Positions 1-8,902 are shown, counted from the first letter of the stretch. The stretch: DNA of 32,988 nt from JBAXTE01 sp964653595 (GCA_964653595.1 CAZZHH010000036.1:1-32988); one strand, 5' to 3'. The notes: generated by a model not told the origin, from the sequence alone. Numbers and translations: made by a program.

Positions 1-1
1 A

Positions 2-41
2 TTAAGAGATAGGAGACTCAATCTCCTTTTCTTAATTTTTT
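2..41 (+). terminator. Rho-independent terminator of a gene upstream of the window
   Basis: The stem GGAGA (12-16) pairs with TCTCC (22-26) around a 5-base loop. An outer stem TTAAGA (2-7) pairs with TCTTAA (30-35) across a small internal loop, and a run of T (36-41) follows. This is the layout of an intrinsic terminator for plus-strand transcription, presumably of a gene lying before base 1. Confidence 0.6.
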
Positions 42-52
42 ATCGGACAACA

Positions 53-636
53 ATGATTTTTTTTATGAAACAGAAACTTTTTCTTTTATTTTTTGGCGTT
101 TTGCTTTTTGCAAGTGCTACTACTTATGGCCAATTAACCAAAGGTTCGTACATGGGTGGAATAAACCTCTCTTCTAGCTGGGGTTCCATTACAACCAATC
201 CTTTTGAAAAGTCGAAATTCATTCTGGGTGTGTCGCCAGATGCTGGGTATTTTTTTGCCGACAAAATGGTAATTGGCGTTTCTACACCAATTCAAATAAT
301 TAGGCCTAGTGGTTTAAATACCGGCGTTTTTGGATTTAGCCCTTTTTTAGGTTGTATTTCGGAGATTATAAGTATGTTAAATTTTTCATGGTAGCCAAAG
401 CAGGGTATAATGATTTATCGAAATTGCTTATGGGTACGCAGTTGCCAACACAAAATGGTACAGCTTATTTTGGAGGTGGTGCATCTTTCTTTTTTAGTAA
501 GCAAATAGCAATTGAAGGAGTGTTAAAGTATGAAGGCACATACTCAGAGAATTCTAGTCCAGCTTCCGCAGTTGGTGGCGAAATTGGAATTCAGTACTAT
601 TTTTCATTAGGAGGTACCACTAAAACTAAAAAGTAA
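53..636 (+). pseudogene. Outer-membrane beta-barrel (porin-like) protein, interrupted by a -1 frameshift
   Basis: Two reading frames together encode one protein of about 194 residues. The first frame (ATG 53, or more likely ATG 65) gives a signal peptide ending near TTYGQ and short glycine/aromatic beta strands. It stops at 392-394. The second frame, open from 340 to 636, continues the same barrel (YFGDYKYVKFFMVAKAGY) and ends in strands typical of a small Bacteroidetes porin-family barrel. The junction lies in a T-run at 343-348. One extra T would restore a single frame (..GFSPFFRLYFGDYKY..). The heptamer T TTT TTA (343-349) is also a classic -1 ribosomal slippery site in the right register. 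An indel, real or a sequencing error, is the likeliest explanation; recoding is possible. No function beyond outer-membrane barrel can be assigned. Confidence 0.7.
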
Positions 637-787
637 TTCTTTTTTTTCTGTTATATCTTACGTTTTTTGACTTGATATTGTGATTTCAAATAAATTCGAT
701 TTCAAGGATATACAATTTATATTTCAGAATTATTTTTTCATATTAAATGTCCCCTTTCCATTATTTTAGTGTAATATCTTTTTTAAT

Positions 788-817
788 GGTTAAAAACCCT
801 AGTTTAAGGGTAAAAAC
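788..817. promoter_or_regulatory. Candidate operator before the efflux genes: direct and inverted repeat
   Basis: GGTTAAAAAC (788-797) recurs as GGGTAAAAAC (808-817), exactly 20 bases apart. An inverted repeat ACCCT (796-800) / AGGGT (807-811) sits between them. The element lies about 80 bases before the tolC-like start. Two-turn spacing would suit a dimeric regulator, but the region is AT-rich and this is a weak inference. A TAnnTTTG-like element TATTTTTA (871-878, last base off consensus) follows. Confidence 0.25.
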
Positions 818-897
818 TATTGTTTGGTAGAAAAAATAAAATAAAGTACTGTTTTTTAAAAAGAGTTCTGTATTTTTACATTCTAAAATGAATTATC

Positions 898-2352
898 ATG
901 GAATGGTTAAGAAAATTTATCATTACTTTAGTTACCATGTTGATTGCGTTGATTTCTCAACTATTTGGTCAACAAGCTAATAATGTGGGTGTGTGGGATT
1001 TAAAAAGATGCGTAGATTATGCATTAAAGAATAATATTCAGATAAAGCAACAATTGTTAAACGAAGAGATTTTCCGCCAAGAGCTTATACGTAGCAAGTG
1101 TTCAATCCTTCCAAGTATCAATGGGAGCGCAACCCATGGGTATAACTGGGGTAGATCGGTAGATAGATATACCAATCAATTTTCTGAATCCGAAGTTCAA
1201 TCGAATAATTTTTATCTATCGAGTCAAGTAATTCTTTTTAGTGGTTTTCAGCAGTACAATAATGTTCGTCAGGCACAATTGAATTTGGAAGCAGCAAAAT
1301 TCGACTCTGAAAAATATAAAAACGACATGGCATTGGGAATCGCAGCAGCGTATTTAAACATTTTGTTTTCAAAATCGATGGTTGATAATGCGAAAGAACA
1401 AAAACAAACTACCTTCGTTCAAGTTGAAAGAACTAGAAAAATGGTTGCTTTAGGCGCATTGCCAGAATTGAGTTTGCTGAATATTGAAGCTCAGCTTTCT
1501 ACAGAGGACTTACAACTAACGAATTACGAGAACCAGTTGGCTTTAGCCTATTTAACTCTAGTGCAAATGCTAGATTTGAAAACCACCGAGGGTTTTGAAA
1601 TAGAACATCCACAAATTGAAATAAAGGGGAAACCAGAGATGATTTTAACTCCTTCCGATATTTATAAGACATCTCTTACTAAAATGCCTGAGATTCAGTC
1701 GTCTGAATTGCGAGAAAAAATTGCACTAAAAGGACTGCAGATAGCTCGCAGTGGTTTTAGCCCAACTCTTAGTTTACAAGGATCACTAGGTACAGGATAT
1801 TCGAATGGTAGCACCGAAATTAATGGATACACACTAGATGGGTATCAAACAGTTGGTTTAGTTGAAGGAACAGGACAACAAGTATTAGCACCAACCTATA
1901 AGTATAATTTTGCAACCAAATCGTTTGAAGATCAAATCAACGACAATTTTTCAAAATCGTTATCCTTTAATTTATCTATTCCGATTTTTAATGGTTATCA
2001 AGTACGTTCAGCCGTCAATCGTGCTAAGATTAGTTACCAACTGTCGCAATATAATACAGAACTTCAGAAAAATCAGCTGTTTAAGAGTATTCAACAAGCT
2101 TATAGCGATGCTCAGGCAGCTCTTAAAAAGTATTACTCTGCGGAGAAAACGGTTTCTGCTTACCAGACTGCTTTTCGGTTTATAAACCAAAAATATGAAC
2201 TTGGAGCTGTAAGTTTTTATGAGTATTCTGATGCAAAGTCAAAATATTCTAGAGCAGTAAATGAATTTATTCAAGCAAAGTTTGATTATATTTTTAAAAC
2301 AAAAATTATCGATTTTTATTTAGGAAATCCAATTAATTTAGAAAATCAGTAA
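898..2352 (+). CDS. TolC-family outer membrane efflux protein
   Basis: The 484-residue product has a signal peptide (hydrophobic stretch around residues 8-24, ending near LFGQQ). Two long alpha-helical/coiled-coil halves follow, typical of the outer membrane efflux protein (OEP) family. The opening VWDLKRCVDYALKNNIQIKQ is the usual start of mature Bacteroidetes TolC proteins (roughly W-L-x-x-C/A-V-x-Y-A-L-x-N-N). It would form the trimeric outer membrane channel of a tripartite exporter. The next gene, 80 bases downstream, is the periplasmic adaptor, so the two very likely form one export unit. No inner-membrane pump (RND or ABC) follows, so the substrate cannot be inferred. Length is normal for the family. 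A possible operator lies about 80 bases upstream. Confidence 0.9.
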   Translation: MEWLRKFIITLVTMLIALISQLFGQQANNVGVWDLKRCVDYALKNNIQIKQQLLNEEIFRQELIRSKCSILPSINGSATHGYNWGRSVDRYTNQFSESEVQSNNFYLSSQVILFSGFQQYNNVRQAQLNLEAAKFDSEKYKNDMALGIAAAYLNILFSKSMVDNAKEQKQTTFVQVERTRKMVALGALPELSLLNIEAQLSTEDLQLTNYENQLALAYLTLVQMLDLKTTEGFEIEHPQIEIKGKPEMILTPSDIYKTSLTKMPEIQSSELREKIALKGLQIARSGFSPTLSLQGSLGTGYSNGSTEINGYTLDGYQTVGLVEGTGQQVLAPTYKYNFATKSFEDQINDNFSKSLSFNLSIPIFNGYQVRSAVNRAKISYQLSQYNTELQKNQLFKSIQQAYSDAQAALKKYYSAEKTVSAYQTAFRFINQKYELGAVSFYEYSDAKSKYSRAVNEFIQAKFDYIFKTKIIDFYLGNPINLENQ

Positions 2353-2432
2353 AATGAGGTTGAATATTCAAAGAGGAAAGATTAAGTGCCCAAATAAAAG
2401 AATATTCAAAACATTGAAAACAAAGTAAAAAC

Positions 2433-3806
2433 ATGAAAAAAAAGAAGTTATTTATTTGGATAATAGTAGGCGTTGTCTTGCTAATAGTTTTATTGGTATC
2501 TCTCAAGAAATCAGGTGCTATTGGAGGTAATAAAAACAAGAAGGTCACCACAGAACAAGTCTCAAAGAGGTCGATTATTGAGACTGTAACTGCAAATGGT
2601 AAAATTCAACCTGAAACAGAAGTCATTATCAACCCAGATGCATCGGGTGAAATTATCGATATATATGTAAAGGAGGGCGATTTAGTCAAAAAAGGCGATT
2701 TGTTAGCAAAAATTAAACCTGATATTTATGAGTCCACTTATGATCGGATGGAAGCATCTGTAAGTGCTCAACAGGCTACATTAGCAAATGCAAAAGCCCG
2801 TCAATCGCAAACAGAAGCTCAATTTATCACTGCAGATCTGAATTACAAACGAAATCAAAAATTATGGGAACAGAAAGTGATATCGGATGCTGAGTGGGAA
2901 ACCATAACGTCTCAATACAAAGTAGCTAAATCTGAGGTTGAAGCTGCTAAACAAAGTGTTTTAGGGGCTCAATATGGTGTAAAAAGTGCTCAAGCGGGAG
3001 CAAAAGAGGCAAAAGAGAATTTGTATAAAACTGCCGTTTATGCGCCAATGGATGGCACTATTTCGAAGTTGACGAAAGAAAAAGGGGAAAGAGTTGCCGG
3101 CGCATCTCAGTTCTCGGCTGGGACAGAAATTATGAGAATTGCGGATTTGCAATATATGGAAGTGCGTGTTAATGTCAACGAAAATGATGTTGTAAAAGTC
3201 TCTCTTAACGATACTGCTAATGTGGAAGTAGATGCATATCCTAACCGCAAATTCAAAGGAATTGTTACCTCTATTGCAAATTCAGCTACTTTGAGTTCTA
3301 CTGGCACATTTTCTTCTGATCAAGTGACTAACTTTGAAGTAAAAATTAGGATTTTACCCGATTCATATGCTGATCTTATCCCAATAGATAAACCATATCT
3401 TTCTCCATTTAGACCTGGTATGTCTGCGGCTGTTGAGATTGTCACAAATAAGGTGGAAAATGTTCTTACTGTTCCTGTACAAGCCGTTACAACTCGCGAC
3501 GATACAACAAAGAATGTAAGAGCAGTAGCATTAAAAAATATTTCAACAAACGAAAATCAGCCAAATAAAACTAAAGATAAATCCTACATAGAGTATGTTT
3601 TTGTATATGAAAAGGGGAAAGCAGTTTTGAAAAAAGTTAAAACTGGAGTACAAGACAATTTATTTATTCAAATTTTGGAAGGCCTTACCGATAAGGAAGA
3701 GGTTATATCTGGCCCATTTAATTTGATTTCAAAGGAGTTGATTAATGGTTCAGAAGTAGAAAAAGTGGAAAGAGCTGATTTGTATAAAGATCTACCCAAA
3801 AAATAG
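2433..3806 (+). CDS. HlyD/MacA-type periplasmic adaptor subunit of an efflux pump
   Basis: The 457-residue product has a lysine-rich N-terminus and one membrane anchor (about residues 5-25). A split lipoyl-like domain follows (first half about 50-95, with GEIIDIYVKEGDLVKKGDLL). Next come an alpha-helical hairpin rich in A/Q/K (about 95-190), the second lipoyl half (VYAPMDGTISKL) and a beta-barrel region containing FRPGMSAAVEI. This order is that of membrane fusion proteins linking an inner-membrane pump to TolC. It sits directly after a TolC-family gene. In many Bacteroidetes, MacB-like ABC genes follow such a pair; here tsaB starts 8 bases after the stop, so the pump must be encoded elsewhere. 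Confidence 0.9.
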   Translation: MKKKKLFIWIIVGVVLLIVLLVSLKKSGAIGGNKNKKVTTEQVSKRSIIETVTANGKIQPETEVIINPDASGEIIDIYVKEGDLVKKGDLLAKIKPDIYESTYDRMEASVSAQQATLANAKARQSQTEAQFITADLNYKRNQKLWEQKVISDAEWETITSQYKVAKSEVEAAKQSVLGAQYGVKSAQAGAKEAKENLYKTAVYAPMDGTISKLTKEKGERVAGASQFSAGTEIMRIADLQYMEVRVNVNENDVVKVSLNDTANVEVDAYPNRKFKGIVTSIANSATLSSTGTFSSDQVTNFEVKIRILPDSYADLIPIDKPYLSPFRPGMSAAVEIVTNKVENVLTVPVQAVTTRDDTTKNVRAVALKNISTNENQPNKTKDKSYIEYVFVYEKGKAVLKKVKTGVQDNLFIQILEGLTDKEEVISGPFNLISKELINGSEVEKVERADLYKDLPKK

Positions 3807-3814
3807 GTAATTTT

Positions 3815-4507
3815 ATGACAAATATTCTATGTATTGAAACAGCTACCGAAGTTTGCTCTGTGGCTGTTTCGATTGATGGGAAACTCTCAGCCGTAGTGGA
3901 GACTGTCGATCCAAATTCTCATAGTGAAAAGCTCACAATTTTCATAGAAAAGGTGATTGCCGATGCTAAAATATCGTTAAAGCAATTGGATGCAGTAGCC
4001 GTGAGTATGGGCCCAGGATCATACACAGGTTTGAGAATTGGCGTTGCTACAGCGAAAGGCTTTTGTTATGGTTTAAATATTCCCTTGATCGCTATCCCAA
4101 CATTACAAGCTATTTCTTGGGGGGCTAAACAGTTTGCCGACACCGATACTCAATTCATAGTCCCTATGATTGATGCACGAAGGATGGAAGTCTTTTTTGC
4201 TCAATACACCATGGATTTGGAATCCGTTGAAGAGACAAAGCCTCTCATTATTGATGATGAATATAAAGCGAAATTAGATCCATCGACTCATTATCTCTTC
4301 TGTGGTAATGGTGCTAATAAATGTGAACAAATTATGCATGATTTTTCCAATGTGAAAATTAGTAACACCTTGAGTTCAGCCGCAAACATGGTGGAACTGG
4401 CACAGCAAAAATTTGTCACAAATCAATTTGAAGACCTCGCATATTTTGAACCATTGTATGTAAAAGAATATATAGCAGCTCAATCTTATGTTAAAGGACT
4501 CAGATAA
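3815..4507 (+). CDS. tsaB: tRNA threonylcarbamoyladenosine biosynthesis protein TsaB
   Basis: The 230-residue product begins ILCIETATEVCSVAVS, the ASKHA-fold phosphate-1-like motif of TsaB/YeaZ. It carries the signature MGPGSYTGLRIGVATAKG (about residues 65-82) and the central MIDARRMEVFFAQY. TsaB partners TsaD and TsaE in adding the t6A modification at position 37 of ANN-decoding tRNAs in the cytoplasm, and is normally essential. Length matches the family. It begins 8 bases after the HlyD-type gene and overlaps the next gene by 20 bases, so it is probably transcribed with the efflux genes. The link looks positional rather than functional. Confidence 0.93.
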   Translation: MTNILCIETATEVCSVAVSIDGKLSAVVETVDPNSHSEKLTIFIEKVIADAKISLKQLDAVAVSMGPGSYTGLRIGVATAKGFCYGLNIPLIAIPTLQAISWGAKQFADTDTQFIVPMIDARRMEVFFAQYTMDLESVEETKPLIIDDEYKAKLDPSTHYLFCGNGANKCEQIMHDFSNVKISNTLSSAANMVELAQQKFVTNQFEDLAYFEPLYVKEYIAAQSYVKGLR

Positions 4508-5336
4508 TAAAGAACCAAAACCAAAGCATCGCATTATTGCGTTGGTCGATAATACCAATTTTGGGTTATCTGCACTAGCCCATGGATTCAAATTTGCTCA
4601 AATATTTAGAGCAGATTTATGCGTAATCGAACCAGGCAAAATTCTGCCAAATAAAGCCATTATGGAAAAAATCGTTGCATTAAATTCAACGTGCAGCGAG
4701 GACCAAAAAAATTTAATTTTAACTCCCAATATTAAAGGTGCATTTCGAAAAAACATACACCGTTACGCAGAATCTGAAAATGCGATTATCTTGGTATTAC
4801 CAGCTTCCAAAAATAAAGGGGAAACTATTTTTACCCATAAATCTGGACTTAAGTTAATTCAAAAAAGCAGAATACCATGTGTGGTAACTGGGTTAAATGA
4901 ACCCGCAGAAGATGCGTATAAAAATATTGTCTTACCTCTTGACTCACTCCGGTTGTCTAAAGAAAAGTCATTATGGGCTGGGTATTTTTCCAGATATTAT
5001 AAAGCGAAAGTTCATGTTTTAATTGCTTCATATAAAGATAGTTATTTGGCAGAAAAGCTGTTTCGGAATTTGAAGTTTGTTCAAAAAATATATGCAAACC
5101 TCGAAATTGACTATAAAATTCATAACATTGGAGAAATTGAACAAGACATTGATGAGTTTGCACTTTCGTATACACCTAAAGTTAATGGCTCTCTCGTATT
5201 AGTTATGACAACTAGGTTTTTCACCATATTTGACTTCTTTTTAGGCCCTACTGAACTTAAAGTTATCGCAAATTCGCAACAAATTCCAGTAATGTGTATC
5301 AATCAACGCGACGACTTATATGTATTGTGTACATAA
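4488..5336 (+). CDS. Tandem universal-stress-protein-like (UspA) protein
   Basis: The 282-residue protein seems to contain two Usp-like alpha/beta domains. The first (about 15-138) begins HRIIALVDNTNFGLSALAHG, and the second (about 145-275) begins YKNIVLPLDSLRLSKEKSLW. Both match the start of Usp domains, where a beta strand ends in D followed by a helix. The nucleotide-binding Gly-rich motif (G-x2-G-x9-G-S/T) is not clearly present, so it may belong to the non-ATP-binding type. The start overlaps the 3' end of tsaB by 20 bases, implying translational coupling. Its role is unknown; a stress or resistance function is only an inference from the fold. Confidence 0.65.
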   Translation: MLKDSDNKEPKPKHRIIALVDNTNFGLSALAHGFKFAQIFRADLCVIEPGKILPNKAIMEKIVALNSTCSEDQKNLILTPNIKGAFRKNIHRYAESENAIILVLPASKNKGETIFTHKSGLKLIQKSRIPCVVTGLNEPAEDAYKNIVLPLDSLRLSKEKSLWAGYFSRYYKAKVHVLIASYKDSYLAEKLFRNLKFVQKIYANLEIDYKIHNIGEIEQDIDEFALSYTPKVNGSLVLVMTTRFFTIFDFFLGPTELKVIANSQQIPVMCINQRDDLYVLCT

Positions 5337-5439
5337 ATCCTTTTAAATATCACTCTGTAAAGTAATAGGATTAGTAGTGTGTTCCTCTTTTTTCTCTTTG
5401 CTATTTCTAAATTCCATTATTAAAAGTCAATTCACGACA

Positions 5440-5447
5440 TATTTTTG
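5440..5447 (+). promoter_or_regulatory. Putative -7 promoter element for the nuclease gene
   Basis: TATTTTTG fits the Bacteroidetes sigma-ABfr -7 consensus TAnnTTTG and ends 32 bases before ATG 5480. No convincing -33 TTG was found at the usual distance. Confidence 0.45.
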
Positions 5448-5479
5448 TATATTCGTGGTGTAAATATATATCTTTTAAT

Positions 5480-8302
5480 ATGGAAACCCCTTTTTTACAT
5501 TTAGTTGCACGCGATCTGATTGCAAAGTATGGCAATGGATTATGCGAAGTAAATATTATAGTTCCGTCCCAAAGAGCTCACAAGTTTCTTTTGTTCTATT
5601 TAAGTCAAGAGATAAATAAAACCTTCATTGCACCAAATATTATCACCATAGATGAGTTTATGTCTAATTTGTCTGGTTTAAAAACAATAGATAATATTCA
5701 GCTTTTACTTGAATTATTTCTGCTAAATAAAGAGGTGGAGTCGATGAAAGATAACGATATTGTGAAGTTTTCGGGATGGGCTGAGCAATTTCTTTCTGAT
5801 ATCAACGATATCGATATGCATTTAGTGGATGCGAAATCCCTTTTTACTACCATTGCAGATGTGAAAGAACTTTCCTTATTTGGCTTGCCAGTAGAAGAAC
5901 GAACAGTGCGACAAAAAACTTGGCTGCAATTTTTTAAAAACTTATTCACTTATTACGACACCTTTAACATATCTCTTTTACAGCGTCATTGTGGTTATCA
6001 GGGAATGATATATCGGTATGTGGCTGATCATATTCATGAAATTGTCAGTAGTATTAAAGATGAAAAGTTTCTTTTTTGTGGTTTTAATGCTCTTACCAAA
6101 GCAGAAAAAAAGATATTTGGAGTTCTACACCACCATCAAATTGCAGAATTTTATTGGGATGCAGACACCTATTATTTGGATAATCCGATTAGGGATGCTG
6201 GGAGATTTTTAAGAGAGAATTTTCAGGAGCTAAAGATTGATAATCCGAGTTTCATTGGAAATTATTTTTCTAAATCAAGCAAAGAGATAAACGTAGTTTC
6301 TGCCCAAAACAATATGATTCAGGTAAAATATGTTGGAGAGTTGTTGAATAAAATGAGCCCAGAAGAGCTCAATCACACAGCTCTCGTATTGGCTGATGAA
6401 AAATTGCTACTTCCATTGTTAAATTCAATTACCCTTTCTGAAGTTAACATTACCATGGGATTGCCAGTTTCGCTAACACAACTTTACAATTTCTTTGTAT
6501 TACTTTTTGAAATGCAAAAAAATGTTAGCAGAGCTTCATTATTGAAAACCAATTTTAAAGACAAGATATACATTAAAGACATTATTTCCATCCTAAGTCA
6601 TGTGTTTTGCTCCTCTTATCTTATAAAAATGGGAACAAATCCTGATGCTCTGATCGAAGATCTTCAACGATATAAAAGAACTTTTTATACGGTAGATGAG
6701 TTGTTGCGATTTTCTGCTAATTCAAAATTAGAACCTCTTTTTAAAGAACTTTTTAGTGTTTGGGACTCTTCCACTTTAGCAGTTTTATCTATGCAAAATG
6801 TGTTAGAGTCGATTGCCTCCGTTTTTTTAATCAACATAAATATTGAAATAGGCTATAATATTCCAGAAAATAGAATCTTTGAGAATTCTTATATCTCACT
6901 TATCAAGGTGTTTGAAAGGTTAAATACTGTTTGTCAAATTTATGGAGAAGTGATCAATATTACAAATTTGTTTTTTTTATTTGAATCTGAAGCTAAAAAA
7001 GAGAACTTATCATTTAAGGGGAATGCAAAAAATGGGCTTCAGTTGATGGGAGTTCTAGAGACTCGTACATTGGATTTTGAGAATGTAATTTTATTATCCG
7101 TAAATGAGACAGTGCTTCCCTCTGGAAAAACCAATAATTCCTTGATCCCTTTCGATGTGAAGAGATATTTTAGTTTACCATCCTATTCATATAAAGATGC
7201 GGTGTTTTCGTATCATTTTTTTAGACTTATACAGAGAGCCAGCAAAATATATCTAATTGCAATAGAAAGTATAAATGAAAAAAAATCTGAACGTAGTAGG
7301 TTTATAAATCAACTGATTTATGAGTTGCCTAAAGAGAACCCGAATGTGATTGTTCATCAACAAACCATCCATGTGGAAGGTGAAATAAAATTGAAATCGC
7401 CAAAAATTGTTGTAAAAGATGAGGTTATTATAAAGGCAATTATGAATATTCCTCATTTTTCTCCAAGTTCTTTAATTAAATATATTAATTGCCCTATGCA
7501 ATTTTTCTTCTCAAAAGTGCAAAAAGTATCCGTTTTAGATGAATTATTAGATTCTGCCGATGACTCAACTTTGGGAAATGTTGTACATGGAGTAATGGAA
7601 GATATTTATTTGCCACAAATTGGTTCAAAGATTCAAATTCTGCCATCTATTTTTACGAATATTGAGACATTGATTGAGTCTCATTTTATGAAGCCAACAA
7701 ACAAAGTAGTACTTCATTCAGAAGATTTAAAATATGGTAAAAATCGATTAGTTAAAGAGATAGCAAAAAGATATATTGACAACATATTAAATGCGGATCA
7801 GAATAATACCGAGCCAATGATCTTGAAATTTTTGGAGAAAGAACTTTCTTGTACAATAAAACTCCATTCTCACGAGGTTATGATAAAAGGAACCGCCGAC
7901 AGAATTGACCAGTATCCCAATGGTCCCATCCGGATTATGGATTATAAAACAGGGACTGTAGATGCTAAAAGTTTGAAGGTAAATAATATAGATGACTTAT
8001 TCTACAAGATAGATATGAATAAAGCATTTCAACTGCTGATGTATGCCTTGTTGTTTCATAAAGATATCTCAGACAAAGAGCCAATTTGTAGCGTGATATT
8101 TAGTGCCAGAAATTATAAAAATCCGTTTGCTCCATTGCTTATTGAAGATTCTGAGGTTATCTCGAGTGATGTGTTGGAGCAGTTTGAAAGTGGATTAATA
8201 AAGTTATTGGAGGACTTATTTAACCCGGATGTAGATTTTAAACAAACCGAAGATGTAAATCGTTGTAGCTATTGCGACTATAAAATTATTTGCAATCGAT
8301 GA
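5480..8302 (+). CDS. AddB/RecB-like PD-(D/E)XK nuclease with an Fe-S staple
   Basis: This 940-residue protein is a member of the AddB-like exonuclease family. The C-terminal nuclease begins around residue 660 (FSPSSLIKYINCPMQFFFSK). Visible catalytic parts are GTADRID (804-810, D807) and IMDYKTG (D821 and K823 of the D..xK core). Cys671 plus C929-x2-C932-x5-C938 match the four-cysteine 4Fe-4S staple of AddB and related nucleases. The N-terminal part resembles a degenerate UvrD-type helicase scaffold with no Walker A motif that I can see. It would act in double-strand-break end processing together with an AddA helicase-nuclease, which is not in this window. The stop is followed after 56 bases by a small Tudor-like gene. 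Confidence 0.85.
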   Translation: METPFLHLVARDLIAKYGNGLCEVNIIVPSQRAHKFLLFYLSQEINKTFIAPNIITIDEFMSNLSGLKTIDNIQLLLELFLLNKEVESMKDNDIVKFSGWAEQFLSDINDIDMHLVDAKSLFTTIADVKELSLFGLPVEERTVRQKTWLQFFKNLFTYYDTFNISLLQRHCGYQGMIYRYVADHIHEIVSSIKDEKFLFCGFNALTKAEKKIFGVLHHHQIAEFYWDADTYYLDNPIRDAGRFLRENFQELKIDNPSFIGNYFSKSSKEINVVSAQNNMIQVKYVGELLNKMSPEELNHTALVLADEKLLLPLLNSITLSEVNITMGLPVSLTQLYNFFVLLFEMQKNVSRASLLKTNFKDKIYIKDIISILSHVFCSSYLIKMGTNPDALIEDLQRYKRTFYTVDELLRFSANSKLEPLFKELFSVWDSSTLAVLSMQNVLESIASVFLININIEIGYNIPENRIFENSYISLIKVFERLNTVCQIYGEVINITNLFFLFESEAKKENLSFKGNAKNGLQLMGVLETRTLDFENVILLSVNETVLPSGKTNNSLIPFDVKRYFSLPSYSYKDAVFSYHFFRLIQRASKIYLIAIESINEKKSERSRFINQLIYELPKENPNVIVHQQTIHVEGEIKLKSPKIVVKDEVIIKAIMNIPHFSPSSLIKYINCPMQFFFSKVQKVSVLDELLDSADDSTLGNVVHGVMEDIYLPQIGSKIQILPSIFTNIETLIESHFMKPTNKVVLHSEDLKYGKNRLVKEIAKRYIDNILNADQNNTEPMILKFLEKELSCTIKLHSHEVMIKGTADRIDQYPNGPIRIMDYKTGTVDAKSLKVNNIDDLFYKIDMNKAFQLLMYALLFHKDISDKEPICSVIFSARNYKNPFAPLLIEDSEVISSDVLEQFESGLIKLLEDLFNPDVDFKQTEDVNRCSYCDYKIICNR

Positions 8303-8358
8303 GCTACATAAGTGTCGTAAAAAGAAAAAATATAAAATAAATTAAAATATTTAAATGT

Positions 8359-8895
8359 ATGAAAGTAGGAACAAGAGTGGATCACGAAAGATATGGCGAA
8401 GGGGTAATCAGCTTCGATAGTTTAAGTGTTTGTAAAATTATTTTTGTTCGTGGTGGGGAGATACAATTTTCTAAAAGCAATTTAGAATTAGAGGTTCTGA
8501 GTGAGCCAGATGAGGACAGTGGAAACAACGAAACAAGTGGTTTGACTTTGAACGATGTGGAGGTGGCTCTAGAAGGGATTTTAAATAAGTATCAAGGCAG
8601 TGGAGAAATTGTGCCATTGGGAGAAAAATGGAGTGGAGGGGTAATGAATTTACAGCCTGCCGATAAAAACTTAAAGGGGAAAGATATTCCCCTCGAGATA
8701 TTTTTTCATAAAATTGTAATGCTTAGAGATCGTTTACGAGTGATGGAACAACAAATAAACTCTAACACAAAGTTGTCGGATGAAGAAAAAGTAAACCTAC
8801 AACAATACATCACCAGATGTTATGGTAGCTTAACTACTTTTAATATCCTTTTTGCCGATAAGGAGCAATATTTTGTTGGCCAAAAGGGTGAGTAG
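8359..8895 (+). CDS. Small protein with a PcrA/UvrD-type Tudor-like N-terminal domain
   Basis: The 178-residue protein starts MKVGTRVDHERYGEGVISF. This closely resembles the C-terminal Tudor-like domain of PcrA/UvrD helicases (V-G-x-x-V-x-H-x-x-[FY]-G-x-G-x-[IV]), which contacts RNA polymerase. After an acidic linker (about 50-60), the rest (about 62-178) contains GEKWSGGVMNLQPADKN and a charged helical part, IFFHKIVMLRDRLRVMEQQ. The second half looks like a conserved Bacteroidetes protein of unknown function. There is no helicase in the protein itself. It follows the AddB-like nuclease on the same strand and its stop lies 7 bases from the convergent TPR gene. A role in DNA repair or transcription is a guess from neighbourhood and fold. 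Confidence 0.7.
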   Translation: MKVGTRVDHERYGEGVISFDSLSVCKIIFVRGGEIQFSKSNLELEVLSEPDEDSGNNETSGLTLNDVEVALEGILNKYQGSGEIVPLGEKWSGGVMNLQPADKNLKGKDIPLEIFFHKIVMLRDRLRVMEQQINSNTKLSDEEKVNLQQYITRCYGSLTTFNILFADKEQYFVGQKGE

Positions 8896-8902
8896 GTGTG
8901 TT

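Noticed and set aside
5335..5371. AATCCT / AGGATT inverted repeat after the Usp-like gene
   Set aside because: The loop is about 25 bases and no T-run follows, so it is not a convincing terminator.
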